A DNA stretch of 64,000 bases, taken from contig CM049397.1 of NCBI GenBank assembly GCA_026929865.2, forward strand, positions 1,426,001 through 1,490,000. Direction: 5' to 3'. Position numbers and translations under genes: made by a program. The DNA is from Hyperoplus lanceolatus (Eukaryota; Chordata; Actinopteri; Uranoscopiformes; Ammodytidae). A model generated the notes under the pieces. It searched no databases, was not told the DNA's origin, and worked only from the letters and a program-made list of their open reading frames with translations. Shown piece after piece: positions 39,966 to 51,539 of this stretch (positions are counted from its first letter, which is position 1; the number at the start of each line of letters is the position of its first letter).

Positions 39966-41632
39966 TAGGGCTGGGCGATATGGGCTAAAATCAATATCTC
40001 AATATTTTTTTACTATATCTCGATACACAATATATATCTCGATATATTTCAAATCTCCTCTAGACATCCTAAATGCTCAATTTAATTTTTTTTTGCATAA
40101 CATCACACCAGTAATATGATTACTGGTGTGATGTTATGCACCAGTGTGCTGTGTATTCCCTTCAAAATGTGTCTGCACTAACGATGCATTAGGCTACATG
40201 AAACAACATCTTGCTTCTATTCTTTAGTGCTTTCTATTGGAACAATTTGAAACTTGTACATGGAAAGAGTTTGCACATTGTATTGATTATTCCACATCCT
40301 TCCACTCCCATACAATGGATCCAGCATTATTTTATTTGGAAACAATTTTTCCATCTTCTGTTAATCTGTAAACTGAGAACACTAATTATGACTCATTACA
40401 ACCACTTACTAATTGTTTATCACCACTAACCCCCTGAAGATAGCAGCCACACTATGCAGAACAGGTTTTGCTCCATAATAGTAGTCTATGTGTATAAAAG
40501 GCTCTGACATTTATAATGGTGACTGTCGCTTTAAGAGCAGTTGCTCCCTGTCTGTAGTGTATAAATTAAGTTTCGTTTTCTGCCTGTTAGTCCGAGAGAG
40601 AGATTCATGAGAGCGCGCACCAGCAGGTGGCTCATCGTCCCTCTGTTACCTGCCTTATTGTTTAATTCTCCTGTATTGAGTTCATGAAAATAAAACTGGA
40701 AGACAATCAGAGGATTTAAATAAATACGGCTGAGAATAATATAGTCTAAAGAAAGCAAAGTCTCATCATCATCATCCCTTGCATTCTAACCGATGCACCA
40801 TTCCTGGATGCTATTCATACCTATTGATATAGCCCTCCTGCATTATCACAAAAACACTATGTTTTATTTTATAAAAAATACTCGCAAATGTAGCCTACTT
40901 TACATACTTTAAGTTAATAAACGGTGTGCACCTCCCTTGGTGCTGACATGGACCTATTATAAGAGGCTGCCCGTAATAAATGTGATGCCGTGGTTGTGTG
41001 ACGTTAAACCAAAAACTCTCCGTGAAGTCGGAGTAATCCACCCCCCAGGCTCTGTACAGCGGCAGTTTATGCTGTCAAGCGCCCGCCTCCCCCGTTCTTT
41101 CGCCTGTGTAGCCACTAGCCTTCCTCTCATAAAGACCAGGGCAGGCTGTGCTGTGTACAGTGGCCGCTAATGCTGTCATGTGCGCCCGCCTCCCCCAGTC
41201 GTTCGCCTGTGTAGCCTTCTTCTCATTTCATGGACCTACAAAAAAAAGGTCCATGCTATGAACGACGGCCACCATCACCGTCTTTCGCGCCCCCCTCCAC
41301 CCGCTCGTTCAGCCCTCCTCTTTTTTTCTCCCCCTCTCGTTGTTTTCACACAAGTAAACACACACAGCGCGCACTGTAGACTACGTCACAGGTGTGCGCC
41401 CAGGAGACTCTGGTTGGGAGGGGGGAGTGAGTGAGTTGCCAATGCATGTAGTCTGAGGCAGAGAGCCACAGGAAAGAGCGAGAGAAGCAAACACCAGCGA
41501 GTTTGCCGGTGGCGGCTAAAAAACATACATTATGCCAATTTTTATTTGATGGTCGCGATAGGGTCATTTTATACATCCCATAGGGAACATCTCGCGATAC
41601 ATCGCATATATTCGATATATCACCAAGCCCTA
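39966..41632. mobile_element. hAT-type element (TAGGGCTGGGCGATAT) with 8-bp TSD
   Basis: Flanks GCGCCAAG (39958-39965) and GCGCTAAG (41633-41640) match at 7 of 8 bases. Ends TAGGGCTGGGCGATATGG and, from the right, TAGGGCTTGGTGATATATCG. CGATAT-rich subterminal sequence lies at both ends. No transposase; the 171-codon minus-strand frame near its right end crosses the element boundary and is not convincing. Confidence 0.75.
40094..40140. repeat. Perfect 22-bp stem-loop
   Basis: TGCATAACATCACACCAGTAAT, then loop ATG, then the exact reverse complement. It lies inside the hAT element near its left end. Confidence 0.9.
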
Positions 41633-41720
41633 GCGCTAAGTGTAACATATTTGATTCATGAGTTTTTGAGACCTCTACATCATCACTGTGATAATTGTTT
41701 TTCCTGAAAAATCTGATGTA

Positions 41721-42942
41721 GGGGAGGACGGGGGAATGTGAGACATCGGTTAATGTGAGACATCCCCTGTATCTAGGACACGGAACACATTTTTCGTCAT
41801 GTGAGATATATGTTTTCAAGCCCCTCTCATTTCCCCTTGGCCATGAAAGAGAGGACCTCATGGTGAAGTTGTAAGCATGTTTTTTTTCACAATTTTTTTT
41901 TTGTATGTAAAAGTAAATTTTCTTGCTGTCAACTTAACCGATTGTTGTGCCAAAGCAAATTGATTCAGGTAGAAAAACTTCTATCACACATGTTGATGAA
42001 CTACCAACATATGAAACCATGTGATGATGATAACTGAAGATTAGCCTGAATTTTTCTCAAATTGTGGCTGTGGGGTAAAGTGAGACAGTGTCTGTGCCCC
42101 CTTTTAATGAATCCCTTATATTTGAGGTAGCAAGGAGACTAGTTTGAAAAGACAAAAGACAATGTGGGCTGGAGGTGGGGGTTGATGGTTGAAGGGGTGT
42201 CAGCAAGGACATGGTTTGGCACGTATGTATGTGGGGAACAGGAGAGTGACCTTTAACATCAATAGGTCTTTATTCAATGAATGATCCCAATAAAACAAAT
42301 GCAGAAAAAAATACTCAAAAGATGGAAAATGACAGCTAGGTCTAGTCCTGTTCTGAGTCCCAGACTGTTCTGGTTCTGATTGTCCTTTGCTCTGACCCCA
42401 TACACTAGTTGGCTCTAAGGGTCCTGTGTTCTGACCCCCAGACTGTGTTTTAATCTAACTGGTTCTATCTCTCATTTGAATGTTAATTATTGAATATGAA
42501 TTATATGTTGTATTTGATCAGAGTTACTTTCAAGTGTTTATAAAAACTTTTTGCTTAATTGAGCAAACCCCATGATTCTGTTACTAGTCCGACATTAGTT
42601 TTGTAATATTTGGTTTTCAAGCTTGCGGTTATGATTCTAAATGTTACAATTTGTGTTGTTATGTCAGTTTCAGAGTGGAAAAAGTAAGTGGTTCAGTTTA
42701 CCCCCTTGATTTTTCTGGTGTGTCTCAGTTTACCCCACAGCTGGGGTAAAGTGAGACACATGACAAAAAAATTTTAATCAATCATATTTCACTGCCCTTT
42801 GTCTTGAAAAAATTCTGCTAATAACCATTTCTAGGAAACATCCTGAATTAATGGGGAATGTGTAAATTTCAGTGATAAATCAGTTTAGCTCGCTTAGAGG
42901 GGAGCAAATGTAAAAAGTGTCTCAGATTACCCCGTTCTCCCC
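41721..42942 (-). mobile_element. TA-flanked GGGGAGA element, copy B (inverted to A)
   Basis: TA at 41719-41720 and 42943-42944. The right end, reversed, reads GGGGAGAACGGGGTAATC as in copy A. Shared internal landmarks include TAGGACCCTTAGAGCC-type sequence around 42415-42440 and CAACCGATTGTTGTGCCAAAG. It lacks the hAT MITE found in A. Confidence 0.7.
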
Positions 42943-42944
42943 TA

Positions 42945-44639
42945 TACAATCAAAAACATGCAAAGCATGGATAATCCACTACAATCATTCATCCATGCAC
43001 CAGAGAGCCTTCAACTAAGACATCCAAGATGGACGACTTCATGCAGTGATCCACAAGTGTTTTTATCATGGATATTTTTGCCAATTCTTAAAAAGTTAAG
43101 ATAAGTAAAACATTAAAATTGTAACTGGCACTTCAATATGAATGTTTCCTCTATCCAGTAAACATTCATATTGAAGTGTCAGTTACAATTTTGCAATGCA
43201 AAATGAATTAATATTTCATAACTTATTTTATTGTTAAACCATGTGGTAAATGTGTGAATCAAAATAAATATATTTATCTCCAACTCTGTCAACTGTAATT
43301 TTTTGCTTTCCATGCATTATGCATATCATAAAGCAATATAGTCTTCAAGGGTAGCTCGCCATCTCCTTCGTCCAGGAGAATCCAATTAAATCCAACGGGG
43401 GAAAAAACCAGCCTGTATAAAAACAAGGCTATTACTATTCTAAGTCATGAAATCATTTATGGCCATTATGAATATTCACAACTAAGTTCCAAATTCTACT
43501 GTAATTCAATAGTGATCAACTTGTGAATTTTTATCTTTTTAAACCAGGGATTATGATTAAACATTTCTTATCTCATTTTCAAAACATGAACTACATGATA
43601 TCCATCATAAACCTCACATTTACATTTAAGCATATAGCACAAATGTTCAATTGTCCCTTCAAACATTCTACATATTAATATTAACACTAACTGTGCACAA
43701 TGTCACAGCTACATTGCATGTTTCCAGCATATTGCCCAAATCAAAAACAAAAATGGATAAATCAAGCACTGTAATAAAATAATGTAACTATGACTTAGTT
43801 TTACTCTTTATGGCTTTAAATGCAACAAAGGCAGCTTTATCTACAGCATTAACACTCTTATTTGTACATGAATAAAGAAAACACATGCTTTATCACAACA
43901 CGTGGATAACACACCAGTAAATATATTAGCCCATTAGCCATGTATCGGCAGGCATTGGCAACACATGTCTGGACTATAAATAGCATTAGCCGTAACGGCA
44001 GGGAATACCTGTTACTATAAATAGCCATAGCCCAACTTCTTAAAACTCACCGAAACAATGCTAGAAACGGTTAACCTCAGACACACGGGCCGTCCTCCAA
44101 CTCCTCAGACAGACAACACGTCAAAGGCATACGCTCTAGCCTCACTCACGTCTGCAGTTTAACTTTTATAAATCAATTTTGTCTCTGTGTGCATCAATAT
44201 TGTCTCATTCTGTGTTGAAGTTTTCTTTCTTCTGTCATGAAGGTGGAACTTAACCATCCAATAAGCAGTCTCTATTCCTTGCCATAACCAATCCAACGCC
44301 TCAATGCAAGACCAACATTGATTGACAAGCTATTTAAGTGAATAGGAATGTTGGAAATAAAGTAATAACTTAATAAGCAAAGGCCTATAATGATGTATTA
44401 TGAGGATCTTATCAACGGGGTTATGGGAATTTATTTATTTATTTATGTTAACCCATTTTTGTCACTGGGTTACAATTACATAATTGGGTTTATTTAGAGT
44501 AGAAATTTAGATACCTGTGTTTAATTTTTACATCTGCAACTTGCTGTATCATGACGATAGATGACAAATTTGATGTTGCCATGGTTGTTTTGCTAATAGT
44601 TGTCTTGTGCTTATTGATTTTCACTCAAAACTGACCAAT
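42945..44639. other. Stretch without supported genes
   Basis: AT-rich, with one notable hairpin at 43115-43192. The words CTATAAATAG recur near 43975 and 44017. The right part may include the 5' end of the piggyBac unit, but no terminal repeat was fixed. Confidence 0.35.
43115..43192. other. 33-bp stem, 12-nt loop hairpin
   Basis: Arms 43115-43147 and 43160-43192 are complementary except at one base pair near the middle. The loop is CCTCTATCCAGT. The size resembles a pre-miRNA, or a very small MITE. No known miRNA was recognised. Confidence 0.6.
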
Positions 44640-45935
44640 TCGGAGAGTATGCAGAGAGTGTTGAAGATGCCTTGCAGATAATAATGTATGGGCATACAAG
44701 TGACATGGAGCAGTTAGGGGAAGATGATGATGCTGAGGATGAGGAATGGACTCCTGCTGCAATGGGGACTGAGAACAGTAGAGAAGAGGAACACATAGAA
44801 GATGAGAGTGAGGACCAGACAAGTGCAGAAGTCGAGGAACCGAACAACAACAGGGGAAACGACAACAAAGCAGTCAGCGAAGGGCAGAGTGAAAAGGGAA
44901 ACAGTTTGAACCTCCAGCTGCTCAATTCGATGAATGTATAGATGGATATGCAGAAGACAGGCTCGACTGGACACCATACAGGCATTTCGAAGTAATCCTT
45001 AAATTTAAAAAGTGCAGAAAACTTCATTTAGCTCTCATTCAGGCTAGGAACGACCTAGAGACAAGCTGCTTTTTGCTGTGCTCCCAGATTGACGTCCTTT
45101 ATCACCCCACTAATATCAGATAGCAGAACATACACAGAATACACCACACACGCACAACACCCCTATCACACCCCATTTGTTTGTGTTTGTTTGCAGCCCT
45201 CGAAATGACGTTCGACACTGACAGGGTTGTGTTAGAGGTGAGGGGGCTGAGCGCCATCAATACTGGTGTAAATTTTTTGTTGATGAAGTGGTCCCCAGTG
45301 GTGGCTCCCCACTACCACTTTATTTAAAAACATGGCGATTTGGCGGGGCTCAGCGGGAGAAGGAGCTGAATATGCTAACCCTAACTAAGGATTTAAGTTT
45401 CTGCTGCAGGAAATTGCAGAATAAACAAACCTGTACAGAGTGCAGAAAGAAGCAAAGTCAGTTAACACAAGTGCACAAGAAATAGAGCAAATTCTGGGCA
45501 TTGTGCACTCACATTGGGTTAGTACAGATGACCAATGTACGAGCCTATTAGGAGAGGGAGACAAAGCATTCCGCAGTGTCCACACTCTTTGCATTCCTCC
45601 TGAAGAATGTCATGGTGTTGGCGAAATAAAGGTGCATTTCAAGGGAAAATCACATCTACGTGTCTACATGCCAGCAACACCTCACAAGTGTGGGTTCAAG
45701 ATGTGGGGACGTGCTGGACAAAGTGGCTTTCCTTTTGACTGACGTTTTCCAAGGGGCAGAAGATCCAGACCAAGCTAAATCTGATGTTGGTGCTACTGGA
45801 GACATCCTGAAAATGACCTCAACAATTCAAGCAGACAACTACTTTACATCAGTTCCATTGGTTGACCACCTGAAAAAAATGATTCATTGGCACACTCCGA
45901 ATGAGCAGGGTAAAAGACTGCAACATGGTGGATGA
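44640..45935 (+). pseudogene. piggyBac-type transposase relic (PGBD-like)
   Basis: An acidic N-terminal stretch (MEQLGEDDDAEDEEWTPAAM, about 44705-44940) precedes a gap with a possible intron ending TTTGCAG near 45196. From about 45440 the sequence reads EQILGIVHSHWVSTDDQ, LCIPPEECHGVGEIKVHFKG, KSHLRVYMPATPH and FKMWGRAGQSGFPFD, then after a frameshift FQGAEDPDQAKSDVGATGD and QADNYFTSVPLVDHLKK. ADNYF is in the position of the second catalytic aspartate of PGBD-type transposases. The first catalytic position reads VGEI where VDE would be expected, so that aspartate is lost. Stops and frameshifts are frequent, and the protein stops before the third aspartate and the C-terminal zinc ribbon. Confidence 0.7.
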
Positions 45936-45955
45936 GAAAAAATAATAAGAAAAAG

Positions 45956-46361
45956 GGAGCTGGAAGGAAGTTGAGGGAAGTCTGTCGGTGATGTTTGGGG
46001 TCAGAAAACAATCAGACTACTAGACTTTGGCCTGCTCCAGGCGAGGAGGGCCATTGCGCTGTGTTGGAGGAAACGTGGATCCTCCAACTCTGACAATGTG
46101 GATTGGAGAACTATCTAAATGTGTTGGGCTTGAGAGACTGTCATATGTTGCCAAGGGCAAGCTGGGGGAGTTTGCTGAGCTCTGGGAGCCATACATGGCT
46201 CTCATTACTGATGAGAACATGAGATGAATTACCATTATTATTATTATTTCTTTTTTTTTGTATATCTTGGTTTGTGTCTTTGTGTGATGGTGCAAATGTC
46301 TGATTGTGTGTTTTGTGAAAAATAATAATAAAACAATAAACATATTGTGGAAAAGAAAAAA
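45956..46361 (+). mobile_element. 5'-truncated L1/Tx1-like LINE 3' end
   Basis: AATAAGAAAAAG flanks it at 45944-45955 and 46362-46373. It encodes the C-terminal reading MWIGELSKCVGLERLSYVAK and KLGEFAELWEPYMALI before a stop at about 46225, a style found at the end of L1-clade ORF2 proteins, and ends in an A-rich tail with AATAAA. It is inserted in the piggyBac relic. Confidence 0.65.
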
Positions 46362-46373
46362 AATAAGAAAAAG

Positions 46374-48721
46374 TGAAGAGGGTAACCAGGACAAGGAAAG
46401 GGCAACATCAAGTGTGGCAGACCACTATCCTCTCCAGAAGTGGGTAGATGATGTGTTTTATATGTTATTGTTTTTTTATATATATAAACAAACTGTGAGC
46501 AATACATTGAAAAAAAATCCGAATGTATCAAAAATGATACACATTAAAACGCATATGCAAATAGCTATTTAATCTTTTTTTATATATTTCTTAGAAGGTC
46601 CAATAAAAACTCCAGTTTCAAATAATCTGAATTTTCTGTCATTTATTTCATGTTTCAGTCTTTATAGGGTACAGATTTTATTCTGCTCGATTATTTTGCA
46701 GTAAATTAACATATGGTAAAGTTAAAGGCTCAACTTACTTTACACATAGAAGAACTGTCTTAAATATTCCTAAAAGGAGAAGTTTAATGATTTAAAATTG
46801 CACGTCAGTTTTTTGTATCAGTGCATCCACACTTATCCATTCAAGTATCTTTCAGTGTTGAAATCTCCTTTCCAAGACCATTTGCTTATATTCACCCTTG
46901 TATGCACATGGTATCAATAAAATATTTGTGTGCCAAGTCATTGCTCGTATAGCTGGTACATAGCTGCAGGACTAATATGGCTGGCAAGTTGCAGGTTAAA
47001 TGTATAGCAATAACAATAACGTTTTACATTAGATGATCACACTCAGTTGTGTACAACCAGCAGCATACACCCTTTGTCATTTCCCCTTGTTTAATGTTCA
47101 CAACCCTGGCACAACAATGTGTGTGTGTGTGTTCTTTTTATTTCTCATTAATGAAAGCAATACCAAATACCATTGATGGACATTCTGAGTGAAATAAAAT
47201 GTATAATTCCATGTATCTTTTCCACCTGTACAGTAACTACAGCAGCTTTAGTAGTTATTGTAATGTACTATCTCCATATGGTCCAATGTAGTATTACCTA
47301 ACCATTTATGTTACAACTATGAACATTTTCACCAGTATCTTGAGTCAAAAACCTTTTGCACAAACACTTCTAAAATCTGCCTGTGTTTCATTTTCATTTG
47401 CCACCAAATAACAAAATATGTCCACCCTTCAAGTCAAATCAAAGATAATTATGCCAATATTCTGCAACAGTCCTTCAGAAAACACTCCAGATATGTCTAA
47501 TCAGGTTCTCAAGACAATGGAGATAGACATGGAACAAATCATGCAGGTGAAAGGCAGCTGCTATGTGAAGTCAGACTGGGGTAAGACTGCCCTCTGCTGT
47601 AGCCCAACTGTGTCCCTGACACTTGGACACTTTGCTAGCCTGTGATACCTGTGTGACAGCACATGGCAGTAACTGCAGTGTTTGACTGTTAAACATTAAC
47701 ATCGGATCTAAAAAGGTTAAAACCTGATATGTTGTGCTCTATCATCAATGATAACAAAATGTTCCTACACAATTATACTTTTTAGAACTGTAGTCCTGCT
47801 GTATCAAATACTAAAAGCTAATGAAACAGTGTCATGGAGCTCTAACACTTTTTGCTGAGGAAGTTGTATGGAGGCAAAATAAAAAGTGGTTATAATTAAA
47901 CTCTTATTGTATGTATCTTAAGGTGTTGTAATCTTTTTAATATACTTTTTAAGCTTTGTTTTTATTTGTTTTTGGATAAACAAATAAAGATAGAAAATTC
48001 AAATGTCTAACAAAAAATTGCCAAGTTTACTAAAATTCAGTCATGTCAAAAAAAAATAAAAATCTGGATGCCAATAGTCTGTGACTTTCAGACATTTGAG
48101 ATGAAAGATTCAAACGACAATAGAGTCTGAATTATATTGATCTGGCTACTTTCCCATCAAGTTATGTTCTGTCGCATGATCCAAGGGTCTAATCTACATT
48201 TAACACGAGAAGAACACATATTTTGGCAATCATGACGTTTGAATATGTCCTTGACCTGCAAACTCAATTTTGATTTACTTGCCTATTATTTTATTTCAGG
48301 TGTATTGAAATAAAGCCCTACATTTATCAAAGAATTATGAATTTGCAACACTAGAAATGAACTACCAAAAATGTTGTCGCGTTATTTTTGTGCCTAATTA
48401 GTGAGCAGGCAGCTGGTCTTTACTGAGCACGCAGTGGGACTCTGGCAAACACATACTTACATACAAGTGGAACAAAACAGGGTGCAACGTTGAAAAAATA
48501 CAAACCCTATGTTTAGGCAAATTAAATTACATGTATGTATCCAACATATACTAAGCTACTGAGTTAAGCTTTGACACAACCTCCCAGCTTTCATCCTTTT
48601 TATCAAAATGGGCTTTTTACCTTGCCATTCCTTATCAAGATGGGCTTTTTAGCTTGTCATTCCTTATTTAGTGTCAACACCGTCAGACACCAAAAACACA
48701 AATTAATTTTCCCTCAATGTA
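46374..48721. other. Stretch without supported genes
   Basis: The first 150 bp may continue the piggyBac relic (KWVDDVFYM-like reading). The rest has only short frames and no transposon ends. Two CAAGATGGGCTTTTTA-like words near 48608 and 48637 form a short tandem duplication of about 40 bp. Confidence 0.4.
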
Positions 48722-48892
48722 TGACATAACAGAAAGAGAAATGTAGGGTTAGACAGTGAGACCATAAAACACTCTTTCTGCCTTTTCTCAGGCTAGGATG
48801 ATCCGATTTAATTTTTTTTTGCACATTTATACTTCATAGGATCTCCGAGTTCAATACACCTTCATATTCCAACCGGTGAAGTAGGCCTTTAA
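48722..48892 (+). repeat. 170-bp segment shared with 18156-18325
   Basis: GACATAACAGAAAGAGAAATG through CCGGTGAAGTAGGCCTTTAA is nearly identical to a stretch in intron 1 of the Myb/SANT-like pseudogene. The shared segment ends at the TTAA where the next element is inserted. Confidence 0.85.
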
Positions 48893-49829
48893 AGCCACTA
48901 CGAGTAACATGGCACGTTGGCGTCCCCTTTGGACAAAAGCGGTAGTATTTTTACGACGCCCGCTGTCGCAAAGCTGTTTTATAGCGCGTGCCAGGCGCGT
49001 GAGTGTGGACTGAGAAGGGAGCAATATAGTGCATGTCTGTGTGTTGAAAGTGTGAGGACTCTTTTCGGCTCCGTGAGAGTGGTTTTGACACTGCATGAAC
49101 TAATGCCAGTCACTGCCACACACACCTGATTGCAATGAGTTGATCCAGCAGTGTCACCTCACCTAACTACTCTCTCTCACGGAGCTGAAAGATTACGTCC
49201 GACTCCTCACAGAAAGCGAATGAACGATAGACGGCAGTTAGTATGGATCACGATGAGGTAATGTGTTTATGTTGTTGTAAATAATTACTCTTTCAGATAA
49301 TGGTTATCTGATGATGGTGAAGCAAAGCAAACTTTGTGTTAGTACCAACCGCTCATTCATTTAGGAGTAAACACTGCAGTCTAGTTTCGCTCTTGTGAAA
49401 TTGTATACACGTTGCTTGGCAACGCCCTCGTCCCCCGTAGCCTATATCACTCTCCCTTTTAGCTTTTCTTCATTGCATTTTCTTTTTTTTCTTTGATGGT
49501 TCAGCCCCGTTATCAGTCATTATGACGACAAATAACTGTATCAAACAAGGCTCCCGCTCCCCTTCCCTCACCTGGAGGGATAGGCTTCTCAATTCACGTT
49601 GCTGCACCACACTGAAATCTGCGACCAATACGGATATGTGACCATAGAGCCTGCACGAGCGAACCGAAAATCGGACTGGGTGTGCGACCAGACCAAAAGC
49701 AGTAATAAAAACTATTCAAAAACGTCTTTCTTTGCACTGATGGTCTCATTTGCTGTTAAAGGTAATTTATGATTATCAGAGGAAACATGAGGCTGTTTAA
49801 AAGATATTTAAATGTTACTCGTAGCCGCT
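48893..49829. mobile_element. TTAA-flanked element, family 2, copy 2
   Basis: TTAA at 48889-48892 and 49830-49833. Ends AGCCACTACGAGTAACATGG and, from the right, AGCGGCTACGAGTAACATTT. Closely similar to 36714-37640 over its full length. No transposase recognised. Confidence 0.8.
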
Positions 49830-49879
49830 TTAAGCTTCAATTTAATGTAAGAATGACTATTGAAAGATGTTTAGGTGAT

Positions 49880-49930
49880 AAGCAATTTTTATTAGAGTAA
49901 AAAGTGTGCCTACTTACCCCGTTCTCCCCT
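49880..49930 (-). repeat. Terminal fragment of the GGGGAGA family
   Basis: Reversed, it reads AGGGGAGAACGGGGTAAGTA and continues GGCACACTTTTTACTC. It adjoins AATGTCTCCAAATAAAATAT, which also occurs at about 53898 in element C, so pieces of the family were rearranged here. Confidence 0.55.
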
Positions 49931-50143
49931 AATGTCTCCAAATAAAATATGTACCGGTGAAACTCGAAAAATTAGAATATTGTGCATTTTGTGCAGTTCA
50001 TTTATTTCAGTAATTCAACTTAAAAGGTGAAAATAATATCTTATACAGATTCATTACATGCAAATTGAGATATGTGAAGCCTTTATTTGTTATAATTGTG
50101 ATTATTATGGCTTACAGTTTATAAAAAACCCAAATTCAAAATC

Positions 50144-50540
50144 TCAGAAAATTAGAATATTACATAAAATCGATAAAAAAAGGTTTTTAAATACAGAAAT
50201 GTTGGCACTATAGAAAGTATAATCATGCATATGTACTAAGTACTTGGTGTGGGCCTCTTTTGCATGAATTCTTGCCTCAATGCGGCATGGCATGGATGCT
50301 ATCAGTCTGTGGCACTGCTGAGGTGTTATGGAAGCCCAGGTTGCTTTGATAGTGGCCTTCAGCTCCTCTGTATTATTGGGTCTGGTGTGTATCATCTTCC
50401 TCTTGACAATAGTCCATAGTTTCTCTATGGAGTTCAGGTCAGGAGAGTTGTCTGGCCATTCATGCACAGTAATACCATGGTCAGTCAACCAGTTACCAGT
50501 GGTTTATGGTACTGTGGGCAGGTGCCAAGTCTAGCTGGAA
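50144..50540 (-). pseudogene. Tc1-like transposase C-terminal half, left arm
   Basis: The minus-strand frame from 50488 reads MTDHGITVHEWPDNSPDLN and SIEKLW, containing the catalytic glutamate (IEKLW) of the DDE domain, then TRPNNTEELKATIKATWASI and a C-terminal tail. Upstream bases continue the QDxTPxHSA region holding the second aspartate in a shifted frame. The N-terminal DNA-binding part and first aspartate are absent. It is the mirror partner of 50915-51213. Confidence 0.8.
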
Positions 50541-50914
50541 ATGGAAATAGTCATCACCATAAAGCTTGTAAACAGACAGAAGCATGAAGTGCTCTAAAAT
50601 CTTCTGGTAGATGGCTGTGGTGACTGTGGACTTGATAACACAGTGGACCAACAGCAGCAGATGACATGATACCTCAAATCATCACTGATCCAAATTAAAA
50701 GTTGTGTTTCATTTGGAAATCAAGGTTCCACAGTCTAGAGGAAGAGTGGAGGGGCACAAAATCCAAAGGGCTTAAAGACTACTGTCAAGTTTCAAGAGTC
50801 AGTGATGATTTGAGACACCATGTCATCTGATGGTGTTGGTCCACTGTGTTATCAAGTCCAAAGTCACCACAAGTGTCTACCAGGAGATTTTAGAGCACTT
50901 CATGCTCCTGTCTG

Positions 50915-51213
50915 TTGACAAGCTTTATGGAGATGCTGAATTACATTTTCCAGCAAGACTTGACACCTGTCCACAGTGCCAAAACCACAAGTAACTGGTT
51001 GACTGACCATGGTATTACTGTGCATGAATGGCCAGACAACTCTCCTGACCTGAACCCAATAGAGAAACTATGGAGTATTGTTAAGAGGCAGATGAGACAC
51101 ATGAGACCCAACAATACAGACGAGCTAAAGGCCTCTATCAAAGCAACCTGGGCTTCCATAACACTTCAGCAGTGCCACAGGCTGATAGCATCCATGCCAA
51201 GCCGCATTTAGGC
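50915..51213 (+). pseudogene. Tc1-like transposase C-terminal half, right arm
   Basis: The plus-strand frame reads MLNYIFQQDLTPVHSAKTTS, with the second catalytic aspartate, then NWLTDHGITVHEWPDNSPDL and NPIEKLWSIVKRQM, with the catalytic glutamate. It stops at PSRI, TAG. Upstream bases (VLVHCVIKSKVTT, ILEHFMLLSVDKLYGD) continue the domain in broken frames. As in the left arm, the helix-turn-helix region is missing, so neither arm could encode a working enzyme. Confidence 0.8.
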
Positions 51214-51539
51214 AATCATTCGTGCAAAAAGGGGCCCAAACCAAGTACTTAGTACATATGCATGATTATACTTTCTAGAGGGCCGACATTTCTGTATTTA
51301 AAATCCTTTTTTTATTGATTTTATGAAATATTCAAATTTTCTGAGATTTTGAATTTGGGGTTTTTATAAGATGTAAGCCATAATAATCAAAATGATATCA
51401 AATAAAGGTTTGGAATATCTCACTTTGAATGTAATGAGTCTATATAATATATTAGTTTCACCATTTAGGTTGAATTACTGAAATGAATGAACTTTTGATA
51501 TTTTTTGAGTTTCACCTGTATGCATATTTCAGGATGTGG

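Larger units (their letters stand above)
49954..51518. mobile_element. Mirror-image Tc1/mariner-like element
   Basis: TA at 49952-49953 and 51519-51520. Two inverted arms, about 49954-50689 and 50798-51518, each carry the same outer terminal repeat (CCGGTGAAACTCGAAAAATT and, from the right, CAGGTGAAACTCAAAAAATA) and the C-terminal half of a transposase reading outward. A roughly 108-bp loop holds a little more transposase sequence in one orientation. The uninterrupted target resembles 53905-53945. Confidence 0.8.

Noticed and set aside
41346..41861. 171-codon minus-strand open frame
   Set aside because: It crosses the right end and target duplication of the hAT element into unrelated DNA and shows no domain.
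44611..45027. 138-codon serine-rich minus-strand frame
   Set aside because: Shadow of the acidic piggyBac N-terminal reading on the plus strand.
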